Origin: Drosophila miranda
Lineage: Eukaryota; Arthropoda; Insecta; Diptera; Drosophilidae
Direction of reading: 5' to 3'
Assembly: GCF_003369915.1 (NCBI RefSeq)
Contig: NC_046677.1
Location: 27,360,913 to 27,424,912, forward strand
Length of the DNA: 64,000 bases
The notes beneath the pieces are model-generated. The model was given only the letters and a program-made list of their open reading frames with translations, had not been told where the DNA came from and did no database searches. Both the position numbers and the translations under genes were made by a program. Positions within the stretch are counted from its first letter, which is position 1; every line of letters begins with the position of its first letter. Positions 32,815 to 46,764 of this stretch are shown here, piece by piece.

Positions 32815-35800
32815 GCAATCCTAGATTAACGAGCCTCATGGGCGTGGCAAAGTGTGCGGAAGCCAGGCAGCAGCAGCAAACGCAGTCAGAGGGAAGGTAG
32901 GAATAGGATAGGCAGAGGGACCCGGACTCTGGCCGGCTCTCTCAACATCATTTACAAGTCAATAAAATCAATTTGGGCAACCGAAGAACAAACAAACTGC
33001 CGACAGGGCAGCCGACACACAATGAAGGATACTCGTATCAGCATTAGGGCCAACACATGCCCCGCCACTGACCCAAGGCCCAAGACCCCAGGCCGCAGAC
33101 CAATTATAATTCTAACGATAGTCCCCCGGAACAGAAGGCCAGAAGCCGGCCTCTAATTAATCAATTATATAAAAACAGAACTAATGCGATGATCGGAACA
33201 GAAATGAGAGGGAAGGAGAAACAGAGAGTAAAAGAAAAGGAAACCCACACACGGGAACACCTAAAGGGATGATCGAGGATTCTGTTTCCCCCAACATCGA
33301 CATCTGCTTGTGGCCGTCTGAAAGATAACACCGCACCGCACACTGAACAACCATTCTGAGACCTAACCCGTTCGTAGTCGCGGTTCAAAGGGAGATAAAC
33401 CGAAGGCGATGACGTAGAAGCGATGACTGTATTACGATCGGAGTCACCTTTTCGATAGTAGAAGCGATGACTGCGATGAAGATAGGAATCGGCTAGCTTT
33501 AAGGGGTATATGAAAGTTGAATGATTCTATATTTGCCACCGAAGCTAGATTAGATTGAAAATAGCTCAATTATAACCTACACTATAGAATTTATAGAAAT
33601 ATTTAATTTTTGTTGAACAATGAACATATTTGGTTCGTTCAACCTTAATACAAGTTTAAGAAGTGCCAAATATATAATAGAAATCATTTTTCAATTGATA
33701 ATAGACTATATAGTTGAACTAATATTCGGGTTCTATTTTCAATAGAAACGTTGACTTTGCGGATACAAAAAAACATTGAATGATGACATTTCTAACCTTT
33801 CTAATATTCGAGGTTATCGTGTTGTATGAAACGACATAAGGATTATTTATAGAATATAGAATATAAGTAGAAAAATGAACAAGGTTAAGTGGAATATTCG
33901 ACACAAAAATTACACCTTTGATGGGATTATAAATGACGGGACAGTACAATATGGTGTCACACTAACAAAGAAATGGGGTTCCTATTTACATATGTATAAA
34001 TATTTGTGTGTCGGGATCATCACCGGGGTCAAGAAATTCAAATTACTAACTGAAGGGAAACAGATGATATTCACGATCTCCTTTTGATAGGCTTGGTAGT
34101 CCATAATGAAGATACAATCATGGAATAAAACTATACTAAATTGGAGGACGATATTTTCCAATTTTCCAGAGACAATACGAACCTACGAACTTATCAGGGA
34201 GATCTCCAACATTTTAAAAGGTAAACTTCGTTTTTGTATGACAATATGTACAAAAATATTATTATTGCTAATCGGAATCCTGGAATCTTTCCAAAAATCC
34301 ATTTAGTCATCGATTTGTACTTAAATTGCAATTCTTTTTTGTAAACAATTTTCTGTCGGTGGTATTGGCATGCGTATAATTTTAGGAAATTTCTGTGTTC
34401 AGACAAGAGAGATATCAATTGGTGGGGGGAAGTAGCCTCGGACTCGGACTCGGACTCGTACTCGTACTCGTAATTATATTTAATTCCACTCGAATCAAAA
34501 TATGAAAGATAAATTTTAATAATTTTAATTGATGCGCATTAAACTCAAATTATCTGAAACATGAATTTTTGCAAAATTCAACAAAACGTTGGCAATAAAA
34601 ACGAAAACCGGCAACCAAATTGTGAAGAGCGGATCCCGAGGGGGAGTTGCAGAAGAACAATTAAGACTCCAGTCGGTACACGCACTAATTACCAAAGCAT
34701 TTCACCGAAAAGGTGGTAAGGGGGAGGGGGTGTACAGTATATAGTGGGCTTTGAGCGGCATTTTCCACAATTAGATTTACGAACAAATGAAATTACTTGG
34801 CTTTCGTTTTAATTGCAGCCTGCTTATTGGCCAGAAATGAACACATATTTTGTACATATACTATGTAAAGGTAAATACATATATATCATAATCGACTAAC
34901 CAACGCAGCCAAGCAAAGGGGCCTTATCGTTGGCTGGAAATCTGGCGATTTTGGGTTGCATAAACCAGTTAATAACGCGCTTCCGCCCAAGTCAATTTGT
35001 GCCCTGGCCTACACGAAAATTGAGTGAAAATGCAACCGCCGACGCAATGAAAGCAAGACAAATCGTCGTATCAAATTACCAAATAATGATCCATGGGGGG
35101 GGAGAGAGAGTAGAGGTAGAGTCAGCCAAGGAAATGCCTGCCCGGTACCTGGTACACGGCCAGCCATCGGGTGGGGGGGAAAGGGGGGGATATCAGCCAT
35201 CAGCAGTCGGTGGTGGTGGTAGAGCAGGCAGCCATCCAGCGACAGTTTTGTTGGGTGATTATGTCACACGGCCCTGCCCCGGACTCACTCGCCCACGGAC
35301 TGACGGAACCGCAGCCATTTGTAATTGAATTAATGCCTGGGATACAGAGCTTGCTTGGGATACTGCCACGTATTTGTTGGTTGTACTATTTATGGTCCGA
35401 CGGGTGGGGATGGGTGGGGTGGGGCGGGGCCTTATCGGCGACATTTCATCGCGCGACTCCAGTAACCCTAACTAATCGCACGTAATTAAATATAATTTGG
35501 TATCGTTTACAGTTGCGTTTTCGTTTGCTTCACCATTTTCCCCCCCACCACGGCCCCTTGGAAGCACGGACTGGGAGGGAAAACTATGTCGAGACGGAGA
35601 TTATTTCAGGGCATAATTGGAGAAGTCATTGCAGGGCAGAGTGGAGTAGAGTGAAAATGGAGTCGAAACTAAAATTATATTCGCTTTGTGGAGAGAGAAC
35701 TATATATTTCCATGAAACTACTTTCGTCCGTCCCTCCTTGATAGGTATAAAGCTTTTAAGAAAGAGAAGACTAATTCCATTTCAAAAGTATACAAAAGGT

Positions 35801-37026
35801 TACAAAATCGCAAGGGAAATCCACTCTCATCGAAATAATAAGATTCACTAAAAGGGTTTTCAATCCCTAACAGGAGATTTGTTTATCACTCTTCTACGTA
35901 TACATTATTATAGAAAAAAACTCTACTCTCCGAAAAGAAGATCTTAGAAATCAGTCCTTAGTTGTATTGATCCACAAGTTGAATCCTTCACTCAAATAAA
36001 TGATAGCAAAATCTTAAGAAAACTGATCAAAAGAGATGTAACAGCTTGTATTCACGTTTAACTGGATAAAAAGATAACTATAGGTAAAGGAATCAATATA
36101 TATATGTACATATATACATATATTTTATATATTTTGATATTCAAATTGAAGTCCCTTCACCTTCAACGAAAGGAGGCGATCTCGTTTCAAGAGAACAGAC
36201 ATAGGAGAGCCTAGGAGCTGCCAATACCAATACCTATGCCCCTCTCCCGTTCCTCTCAGGCATGGACACATGGGTAAATGCTTATATCTGAGCTGCATAA
36301 TGGCTATAATGAATAAGACACCTCCGGACAGCAGATAGGGCCTGTCCAAACAGACCTTCAGCCACTTGGCTGCAATTTGTTTGCCATCGGCAACACACAC
36401 ACACACAGAGAGAGACACACAACGAGAAAGGTGGAAAAAAGAAAACGCGCGGAGCTGGAATAAAAATAAAATTATTTAATTGCGCAATTAAGTGCACATT
36501 TGTAACGTTTTGCGCGACATCTGTCCCATGTGCAGGAGTAGATCCGAGCGACCAGAGACCAGAGCCCAGAGACAGCAACAGAAACAGTCGCACCAGAGAC
36601 CCAGAGTCCCAGAGTCCGAGGCGAAGTCGGGACCGGAAATTCAATTGTTGAGATAATAATTACATTAGGACGTGCGCGCATGCGCGACTCTCTCTGTCTC
36701 TGGATCGTCTCCGCCATGTGGAATGGCCAAGAGTGGACTCGAGAGCGATTCCCGAGCGGAGTCGCTTCCAAAACGAGTGCACACCTTGCGCGACGAGCTG
36801 ATTGACACGGCCACATGGGGACGAGATATACCATAGAGACCTCTGCGCCTGTCCATTGAACCCATCGGCCAAATGGTCACTGGTCGCCGGTCGCCGGTCG
36901 CCAGTCGCTGGTCGCTGGCCGCTGGCCGCTCTTTTGTTTGCATTTCGCCTGTAAATGAAGCGTGAAATTAGCTGCAGTGCAGCCAGTCGCAACTCGATCG
37001 GAGGAGGATCGCCTCCAACCCTAACT

Positions 37027-37066
37027 ATGACTCTGACTCTGACGCTGACTCTGACTCTGACTCTGA
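37027..37066 (+). repeat. (TCTGAC)n short tandem repeat
   Basis: Six to seven hexamer units with one substitution. They give alternating dipeptides in false open frames on both strands. Confidence 0.85.
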
Positions 37067-38689
37067 ATCCAGATCCGACTGTGAGTGCATCTGCGACTGC
37101 GCGACTGTGGCGTCGCATTGTTTGCTTCTTGTTAAGGCCCGACAATGGGATAATATGGCAATATAATGGCAACGCCAAACTATTTGTATGCAATTGCCAT
37201 TAACACTTTATTTATTGCCTGGCGGTACGAGCAAATTGGGCGACTCCAGCAGAGACCAAAGAGTGGCAAGGAGGCAGGGGCAGGGGCATGGGGCATGAGG
37301 CGAAGACCGAGACAGCTTCCACTGGAAAATGCTGCAAGTGGAGAAGTGGCTGGAACGAAGCCGTCGATGTATAAGGCCAGGTTATATCAGGCCTAATGAA
37401 GTAGTTATCAAGGAATGGAATCTGTTAGGACTGATCGAAAATGGCCAAGACCGGATAGGTTCTGCAATAGAAGGGGGCCTATCGAGGGGATTGGTCTATA
37501 AGAGTGGGAAACTCTACAAATGGAATTCCTTAGGTGGAAATGCCTTTCATGAAATATGGTTAATAGATATTTTCGACAGTTAATCTAATAACAGTGATAT
37601 AGGAAAGGGATAAAGGATATATCGGAATATTATAGTTTCAAACAAAAGATAATATTCAATTGAGATGAATAACGGATAGGTAACATCCAGTAATTTGCAT
37701 GCAATCGAAATTTATTGATAAGAGTAATGACAGTTATCGTTATCCATTGGCAATCGATTAAAACTTGCAATTTTGTGAATTTTGTAAAGATTTGATAAAT
37801 TTTAAACAGATTACGATTTACAATGGCTAAAATACTTTAAATAATGTTAGGATTCGGTTTGAAAATATGAATATGTATGGGGATGAAGAAGAAATGGATT
37901 AAATTTGGCTAGGAAATAATATAAGAATAGATTCGAAGGAGTATAAATAGTTTTAAATATATGTATAATACGGAGTATGGGTAGTATAAAATTCGTTAAA
38001 TGATGAAACACCTCTAAACTAGGGGACTAAATATCATATATGATATTATAAGAATCCCTTGCCAACACCTTGGAACCTCCATTAGAAACCCTTTGCGCCC
38101 GTGACTCAACTCAGGGGCCTCATCTGTCATTCCCCCATTAACTCTTTGTTTCTATGACCCTTTCAAACGGCCAGTGCATTTCCCATTACCATCCTGACAC
38201 CCCAGGCAGACCCTATCCCTATCCCTCGATGTTTACGTGGGTAAACAAGGCAATAATCTACGACTACGTACGACTCCGGCAATCATCCAATAAAGCCAAC
38301 AAAGTCATTAACGAGGCCCTTAACACTACTAACAAACGGTTTATATGGTCCGAGGAGAATGCTCTCTCTCTCCCTCACTGGCTGTGGCGCTGCCCCTCAT
38401 CCCTTCCAACCTCTCTCTCCACCTTCCGCCTGTGCCACAAACTCCCTCTCCCCTTCTTGCCTGTGGCACAACCTCTCTCTCTATACCTCTCTCGGATATG
38501 TACATATGTGGATTCCAATGCCATGGTTAAATTATTTAATTTATGAGCCGCAACATCGGGAAACGAAACGCATCTATGGAAACGCAGAAGAGTTAACCCA
38601 CGGCGGAGGGGCAAATAAATTTCCATTTTGCTAATCAAATTTATTGCACTTTGTGCCGAGGCTTATTCAATTACACTCCAACAAGAGGG

Positions 38690-38830
38690 AAAGAGAGGTA
38701 GGGAGTTTGAATGATGGACAGAGAGAGCGAGAGAGAGAGAGTCTGAAACGCATACCAAGAAAAACAGAAAAGAGAAGCCGCTCGCTTGGCGGGAGAGCAG
38801 ACGCCGCCGCCATTACTGCGCTCCGTTCGG
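38690..38830. promoter_or_regulatory. GAGA-rich segment with PHO-like motif
   Basis: (GA)n tracts at about 38,720-38,741 match GAGA-factor sites, and gccgccat at 38,806-38,813 contains the PHO core GCCAT. They lie 200-300 nt upstream of the TATA box at 39,006. GAGA plus PHO words at the promoter of a developmental gene are typical of Polycomb response elements. The density was not scored, so this is a hypothesis. Confidence 0.3.
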
Positions 38831-39005
38831 GGCGACGCCTCCCATAGGCTGCCGCCACCACTCGCACTGGCCCTCCCGCTCGCACTTACAGCCAAGGGGG
38901 CGGAGCACCTGCTGCCGCAACACCTGTGACGATCGATCGCAGCCGTCGATCGCATAGCTGCCTCTCGCTCCCACTCACAAAAGGCAGAGCAGGGCAGAGC
39001 AGAGG

Positions 39006-39591
39006 CTATAAACAACACGGGAGAGAGGCGCACAATCAAGAAACAGCAGCAGCAGCAGCCGACTCAGCCGCAGCAACAACTCCAACCGGTTGTGGCACCT
39101 GGGGAACGGAACGAACCCACCTGAGTTTTCACCGGCGCGGCAGTGGCTCTTACTGTAGTTCGCTTGCGGCACTGACAGAGCCCGGTCATCGTCTTTCGTG
39201 TTCGCGCTCTCGGTTCCGTTCCGACATATCATTCGTGGCCGTCTGGTTCTCCGTTCTCCTCCCGTTGTTTGTGTTGCACAGTGCCGTGTGGTGGAGTGTG
39301 TGTTGGTGTCTTTGGAGGTGTTAACCACTCGCAGATAATAGATCCACAGAGTATTGTTGTATTGTGTTCTCCGGCACAGGCACAGCCCCCAGATCCGACA
39401 GAACTCCAAGCCAAAGACTGATTGACGGAGTGCGGAAAGACCGTCGGCAAGTGCTCTCCGATTGTTGAAGTGAACGGGAAGTTCTGATACTGATAATACC
39501 AGGCGAAACAGAAGAAAATAGGAAGAGATAGGAGCTCTACAAGGAAGATATAACACTGCCATAGGCCCCACTGAAATATACGAAAATAAGG
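39006..39591 (+). promoter_or_regulatory. TATA promoter and possible non-coding leader exon of al
   Basis: ctataaac at 39,006-39,013 is a good TATA box. About 575 nt later a strong splice donor reads ataag|gtaagg, with the exon ending near 39,591. The enclosed sequence has no coding frame of note. A strong acceptor (ttttcattgcag, ending at 46,764) 53 nt before the al start codon shows that al needs an upstream non-coding exon. This segment is the best candidate on the same strand, implying an intron of about 7.2 kb. It could also be an unrelated non-coding transcript. Confidence 0.35.
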
Positions 39592-42500
39592 TAAGGTTCT
39601 GAGAGCTAAAAGTTGGAAGAAACTCTAACAAGTCTCTAACAGGACAAGCTAAAATTATCCTCTTTCAACAGACCATCTATAGTTTTGAGAATCGATTCTT
39701 TTCATATTCTGTAGATAGAATAAATCGATAGATAAAACCTTTCCTAATTTTGGAAGTCGCAGAACACGTGCCGCGACACTATAATTACCCGGTAGTCTTT
39801 ATGCCTCCATAGAGATGCATAGATATAGAAGTATATGAGTGATTCTAAAGGAAAAGAAGGAGGATAAAGTTATAAATGGGAACTATAACCAATTCCATAT
39901 GTAACTTAAGTAAAAGAACCTCGTAAAACCTATTACTTCAGTCCATCTTGTTCAGATTTTATGTTTTGAATCTATATCCAGAAATAATATGAATGATTCC
40001 ATCAAAAAATAGATAGATAGTGAATAGGATAGCTAGGATGGGAACTTTTTATTAATAAGAAACCAAACACAAAACATAGATTTTTGTATTTCATTCATAC
40101 CATTCCTTATCCATTACCATTATCGATGGATAATTTCATAAAGTATCTAGTTTAAAGATCTATAGATAGGATTTGGATAGGTCCAAGGTAGATAGCTTTC
40201 CCAGTATGGGTCATATGTTTCTGCAGCTTTCTGTACAAGTTACAAAAAAAAAACATCATGGAAACCCATAAGAGACGATCCAAATGTAATAAAATCACAT
40301 GGGTGATACCCCAAATCGGACAACTTCCGCTTGCATTACCTTCCCACCCCAAACTCCCGCCAAACCTCATCAATCTACAATGTTCCCAATTGCAAACCCT
40401 CCCCCACATGCTTCCCCCTCCCAATTTGTATCACTTTTGTGGCTATCAATCCCATGCAAAGATACGATCCCAGCTCGGACTTAACCTACTTCTCAGCATG
40501 ATTGACAAATATTACAAGTATAACCCATATATATTTTATAATTTCATAATTCCCCCGACCACTCTACCAATCTACCAATCAACCAATCAGTAAACGAAAG
40601 GAAAGGCTGAATTAAAAGTAAAACGTAAAATTAAATATCATTAAATTTGATTAATTCCCCACCTGGACACATCCTATCTCGCCTCGTATCATATCAATCC
40701 GAATCATATCATCGCTGTAGACCATCCCGAGCGACCAATAGAGGCGGAATTTGATTAGCCACAAAAGGGGAGGGGGCTCTACGAGCTCTATGGGCTCTGT
40801 GCCCCCTAAAGTAGAAGACTTTGCTTGAGCTCCTGCTGATAGCTCGATAAGTTTATCGCTGATTGGGTTTAATTAAACACCATTAAAGAGTACAAATTGT
40901 CAGCGGCACAGGCTGTGCCAATAAATCACGTTTTGTCTGGCTGATGTTTTCAGCCCCCCAGTGGGTGCTTGTACCCGTGTTTTCCTACAAAATAAATGAA
41001 ATTAACCGGGCCCCCGGCTATCGGACTGAGATAATCGTGTCAAAAGCCCTGACCACTTCACTTTGGACGTGGACGAGGGCCTTGCGCACCTCGATAGACA
41101 GATAGATATGTGCACCATGACTCTGCGTCCGACTCCGTGCAGCAGATAAGCCCTGACTTCCATCCATCCCAGAGAAGGCGAGGTCTCCGGCCTCTTGTGA
41201 TAATCGAATTGGCCAGCACTTGGCCCCAGCGATTGATTTAATTAATAATAATGCCCATGTGACTTGTCAGCAGCAATTCGAACGCAAATTGTGACGCAAA
41301 TAGCCAGGCTATCTCCGGGGTAGCATCTGCCCCCGTAGACAGTGTTGGGAGGAGGGAGATCTCCTCGCCTCCGATAAGATTGTGGTCCTCCTTCTGAGGC
41401 AGAGGCAAAATTAAAATATGTTTCCCCCAAAAAAGAGAAGCACCTGGATGGCAGGTTCAATTCAATTACGGCAACATACAATTAAAACTTGTTGCCAGAT
41501 ACATACTATAGATAGCGTGCTCATATCTTATAGATACAACCGAATTTTTGGCAGCTATCAGAACACGAACACACGTTCTGATTGCTCGTCGATTGTTCGA
41601 CAACTCCCAATTGGAGGGAGGCGGCGGGCGCTGCCTTTTGATGGAGGTCTGATTGAGCAACACCCCCAAGAAGAGACTCTCCTCGATCTGTTTGTGGCTC
41701 TGTGGCTAAGATGGCGCCAAGTCTGCTGCGGAGGATTCATTGAGATGTGCTTCATTAATTCCAATTCCCATCCTGGGACCCCATCCCATCCCTCTCTCCT
41801 TTCGCTAAATGGAACATGCAAACATGAGAAATCAACGTCGTCGTCGGACACATCTCCAAATTGCTCTGCCTCGGATTCGCTTATCAAAACGTACAAGACA
41901 ATGACAAAGGGCAGAGGTAGGCCAGGCAGAGGCAGACCATCCAGACAGACAGACAGATGGAGATGGAGATGGAGATGGAGACGACGGCGTCGAGCAACAG
42001 TTGTCCGAGCAACAGATCAGAGATCCCTCTCCTCGATCCGCGCCACGATCCTCCAGTGCAGCCTGCTGCTGCTGTTTCTGCTGTTGTGTTTTTAACATGC
42101 ATTTTATGAGTAATTGGCCCCGCATCAACATCACCAACATCCAACATCAGCCACAGCATCGCCATCAACAACCGCATCAACAACAAGCAGAGCCACAGCC
42201 ACAGCCACAGCCAGAGCCACGGCTTGAAAGTGGGCTACGCGTCTGGCTGGGGACCTGCAACCTGGGACCTGAGTCACAACTTGAACCTGCGACTACCTTG
42301 GGGGCTACCGTCCCAGCAATCTACTCCATTAGGGTGGCCAAACCAGATGGAATGAGAGAGAGAGGACATCGAAGAGGGAATACCCTAAGAAAGACCCTCG
42401 TTCTTTGCGGGACAGAGATCTCTACTGAAGATCTAACACCATTTCAAGCGATAAAGAGGATACTGAAAAAATATGGAATACTTTGAATAGAGAGAATTTA

Positions 42501-45500
42501 GAAGAGACACATCAGAGACGACATCACTAGAGGAATATCTAAAGGATGTATCTAAAAAGGTTTGGTTCTGTCTTCAAATCGCACACATTGACGAGAACAA
42601 AAGATAACTTCTCGAAGATCCAATATTCCATAAGACAGATAGATAGATAGCCCTACTCGAAGTTCGCTTCACTTCCAATATCTCCTGCCAAACATAGCCC
42701 TTGATTATGAAGTGAAAGCTATCAACAGCTGTTCACCAAAGGGATCCCAGCTCTATGCCACCGCTGATCACCTGACCATCCCATCTGTTGGCTATCTAGG
42801 GTAGGGTTAGGGTAGCCCTCGGGTCGAAGTGTCTTTCGGCCGATTGGCCAGTAAATTGAATTAAGATTGCCCCCAAGAACAACAAATGAGGCGGCAGGCA
42901 GCTTCGACACAGGATATGAATAAACTAATTATAATTGGGAGTGTGTGCATTAGAGGCAGAGGCCCATAAGGTACAACGCACAGAAGAACAACAGCAACAG
43001 CTACAACAACCAGACGATGATGATGACGGGAGGCGCCTGGGCCAACAACAAGAATGCTGCCTTATCGCACCTGGTCCAAAGACGGCGCCAAGAAACAAAC
43101 AACGAAACTACAAAACAACGAAAGAGGGAACTCAGGTGCAGAGGCTTACGCTTACCACAGCCACAGCCACAGCCTCGGATTCGGATTCGGCTGCAACTCC
43201 AGCTCCAGCTGCCTCGTCGTGGTATCAATTTTATGTATTTTTGGGTGACTCAGAAGAGCTCGACGAAAATTAATAATTGACTTTATCAACTGAAACTATT
43301 AGGGAAGAGAGTTTCTAAAGAGTGTCTTAGTGGAATGATCGGTGTAGAGGTGTTCAGGGCTTAGTAGAGGCAATCCATCAAGCGACCACACACTCGGCTG
43401 GGGATCGTGCATCGGGAGTGGAGCAGCCCGTCTCGTATCACCGAGAACGAATGAGCTTTCGCCTTGGGGCTAAGCCACCCAAAATGTTTGCCATTATCAT
43501 GGCGGGTGTAGTATGGTGGGGAAATTACAATGCCGATCATCAAAGTGTGACTAAAGTGGTTTAGCCTAATGTAAACCCATAAATAAACAGCCCCAGATAC
43601 AGAGACGCGACTGCAGACGAGACTGGAGGACTGGGAGACTCGGGAGTCTCGGTAGACACGAGACGGAGACGCATTAACAAAATGCCAGAAAAGAGCTTCT
43701 GTTTGCTGTTCTACCTGGTCCGAAGCAGCAGTCGAAGCGGCAGCAGTCGTCCTGAGGTCCGTCCGTTGTGGCTTTTAATGAAATATGCCAGCACACGGGC
43801 CCGACGAAGAAGCTAAAAACACAAAAGTGCAACCATAAAAACGACACCAGGCCTGAAGGAGAGACCAGTCTGTGTGGAGTTGAGTTGAGTTGAGTTGTGG
43901 AAAGAGTAGCCCGCAAAGGCAGAAACATTGATGCTTATCGAGATGACAGAAGTGACGACAACAGTGATTTACCTGTGGAAGTACACTTGTCTTGTATTAT
44001 GAATTAATTTCTTAATTTTCCATATGTTCCATGTCTTAGGAAAACCCACACAGACCTTACAATGTTGTGTGCTCTTAAATATTTCCCCGAGACACTAATG
44101 GAGCTTATCTTTAAACGGAACAAGCAACCGGCAAACAAGTTCCAGTTCCAGACGGAGAATGGGTCTGGGTCTGGGTCTGGTTCTGGCTCTGGCTGTGGCG
44201 CTTTGCCCGATTAGCATCCAGGGACTAAACAGAGAACTTCGACTCTCTGATGTTGTGTCAAAATGTTAGGCACGAACTCGCCCCCGCCTGGAGATACTCC
44301 TCTGTCTCGTCCACTTGGAGCCTCTTCCTGGTGTCCGATCCGGACCGCTTCTGCTGCACTATCTGCAATTGGGCAGAGCAAGTGCAGCGTTAACTTGATT
44401 AGTTGTTGTCCCCGGCACTGACTAAATGAAGCTATGAGCAGGTCTGCACAAAAAATAAGAAAAATAAGAAAACCTGACAGTTTCTCCAAGCGAACCGAAT
44501 CGAGCGAGAGCTCTCTTGGCTTTGCCTTTTAATTACCCAACGAAACGTCAATCAGAGACAACAGCCATCACATCATCCTTCTGCAGCACTCTTTCCTCGA
44601 GCTCGGGGCCTGGGTCTCCTCTGATTGCTGCAAGGCAATAATAAAGTCGTAACGCGGATACAATTATAAGGCGGCTCTACAACAAAGCCAAACGGCACAC
44701 ATTCCCCGCATACCTTTCGGTAGTAGTAAGTCGTACTGCCACTGCCACAACCGCTGCTCCGCTGCTCCACTGCCACTGCAGCTACACAGTTCGCTATCGC
44801 ATGCAATGAATTAATCAGTTTTACGGGTTTTATAAGGAAGGGAGGATGAGGAGGAGGTTCAAGTGGAGGTGGAGGTGGAGGTAGAGGTGAAGGAGGGACG
44901 CAGCAGACATAATTGCAATTCGTACAACTAATTTAATAATTTGCGGTCCACGGTCCGCAAGTCGCTCGCACAAATTAAGTTTGTCAGCTGTCAATGCGTG
45001 GAATTTGTGGACAGCATTCAAAAACTGACAGCGCAAATCATATCAGGAGTTATGAGTTATTAACTTGAACCCATCCAGCAATCAGACATCAGAGGACAAG
45101 GTGCCTCAACAAGTTGATGGACCCTCGATATGTGTCTCCCTCTTCCGAGTGCTCCGAGTGCCCCCAAAGGGTTGTTGCTTGGTTGTTGCAACTTCATTCC
45201 GCAAAAGAATGCAACTAAATCAATCACAGCCACACTAATTTGCCATTTAACAAGGTATTTGGACAATTTTGATATATGTATTCAGCGGTTTCGAGCCACT
45301 GAAATGTCAACAGAAGCAGCGGCCATCAATCAAGCAGACTTTTGGGCATGGGACAGGGACTGGGACTGGAACCGGCTTCTGCCTCTACGTCTACCTCTTG
45401 GCGAACGCGTTGCAGCTCCAACGGAAGGTTACACATCGGGTCTAACCATTTAGTTGTCATTAAAGACCCTCGTATATTAATTAGCAAAACATGAAATTAC

Positions 45501-46764
45501 CAAAACTTCAACTCTGACGTGGAGTTCAGGGCAGAACGAGGAGAGCAAACCAACTGCTGCTGGCACCTGATATTAATTTGATCTGATAGAAGCGACATGG
45601 ACACGGACCTGAACCTGCTTCTGCTTCTGCTGCTCGAACTCGAACCCAAAGTGGAGCTGTAGCTGCTGTTGAGTTGATGATGATGAAAATGAAGTTGCCG
45701 CCCAATTTAATTAAAATTCCAAACGATCTGCACATGAAAGCTGCCATCAGCCATCAGCAGCCCATAGCCGGGGCCCGGCTGAAAAATAAACCCAACTCAG
45801 CGAGTCAGCTGAAACGTGTTGATGGAAGAGATCAGCTGACGGACAGAGCCCAGTCTGTGGTGTGGTCATCGATTTGCATTGGTCTGTGATGAGACCACAA
45901 GCTGCAGTGGGACACAGTTCAGACACCGGGCCATGACCATAAGGCACGCTCCCGAACCGCAACACTTGGCCAAGGAGAATTTGTTGCTAGAATAAAATAG
46001 TTTTGGAATTGCAGAATATGCACAACACTATTTGAAGACGTTTCCTTTCGAAAATATGGTTAAATATGTTCGAAATCAAGTATAGCAGATCGCCTTTTAT
46101 ATCCGACTATAGGTAAATGCATATAAGAGACAGAAGGTAACCTGTCCCTCCCCATACAGTGCATATATATATATATCTTGCCTACCATACATTCTTATAG
46201 CCACAGTGATGAAAATAAGTTTCCATTCTTACCTGACTCTCCTGCTGCGCACATGAACCTTCTCTCTTCCAGTGTGTCTTAACAGTTTATGTCCGGCATG
46301 CACTCTCATCCAGTGAGAATCTTTCCCTTAAAAATATCGCCCCTTTCTTGTTACCTAAACTGTTTTTTATAGAGAAATCATTGGTCATCCAGTATAAAAC
46401 TGCACTCTTCTGCTTTTGACGAGGATCGTATAGAAATCGCATTTTATAAGCCGAACACTGCCCAATACCCTATTATCCCCCATCCAACCACACTCAATTC
46501 TTTTTTGTTGGACAGTGTAATACTGTAACCGCAGCTCTAACCTCGGAGGCCCAGTCCCGATCCGATCCGTTCCGTTCCGTTCCGACTTGGTCATGGCTGC
46601 GAGCGAGTACGAGTCGATGGCAGAAATTACAGAAATTGGCATAATAAAGTGCACGATAATTGCACGTTTAGCGTTTATTGAATTACGAGCTTCTAATGCG
46701 CGACTATAACCCCTAAACCCGTCTGTAATCTGTACTCACCCCCGCTCCTCCGTTTTCATTGCAG
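39592..46764. other. Probable first intron of al / regulatory DNA
   Basis: No recognisable gene. The segment is AT-rich with many TAATTA-like words, scattered CAG/CAA low complexity (for example 42,150-42,220, 42,990-43,010) and telomere-like gggtagggttaggg at about 42,798. Open frames such as 41,418-42,095 and 42,001-42,486 read through simple sequence and have no family resemblance. Confidence 0.5.

Larger units (their letters stand above)
28567..38690. other. Intergenic, no gene recognised
   Basis: The Hsp60B 3' UTR should occupy the first 100-200 nt (AT-rich, an AATATA word near 28,676, no clear AATAAA). The rest holds no convincing protein or RNA gene. It contains many homeodomain-type TAATTA words, GA and TC tracts, and simple repeats at 29,563-29,588, 32,776-32,814, 34,438-34,470 and 37,027-37,066. 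Open frames such as 29,103-29,636(-) and 36,660-37,193(-) show simple-sequence translation (for example alternating Val-Arg) and are not supported. Confidence 0.6.

Noticed and set aside
36660..37193. 177-codon minus-strand open frame
   Set aside because: It contains alternating Val-Arg translation of the TCTGAC microsatellite and no conserved domain.
38926..39324. 132-codon plus-strand open frame in the predicted al leader
   Set aside because: It starts before the TATA box, so it could not be translated from the predicted transcript. No domain resemblance.
41418..42095. 225-codon plus-strand open frame
   Set aside because: Half of it is simple-sequence translation (Arg/Trp repeats from gatgga) with no family resemblance. 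Treated as chance within al upstream DNA.
42795..42815. Telomere-like gggtagggttagggt stretch
   Set aside because: Drosophila has no TTAGGG telomeres and only two or three irregular units are present. Chance or microsatellite.
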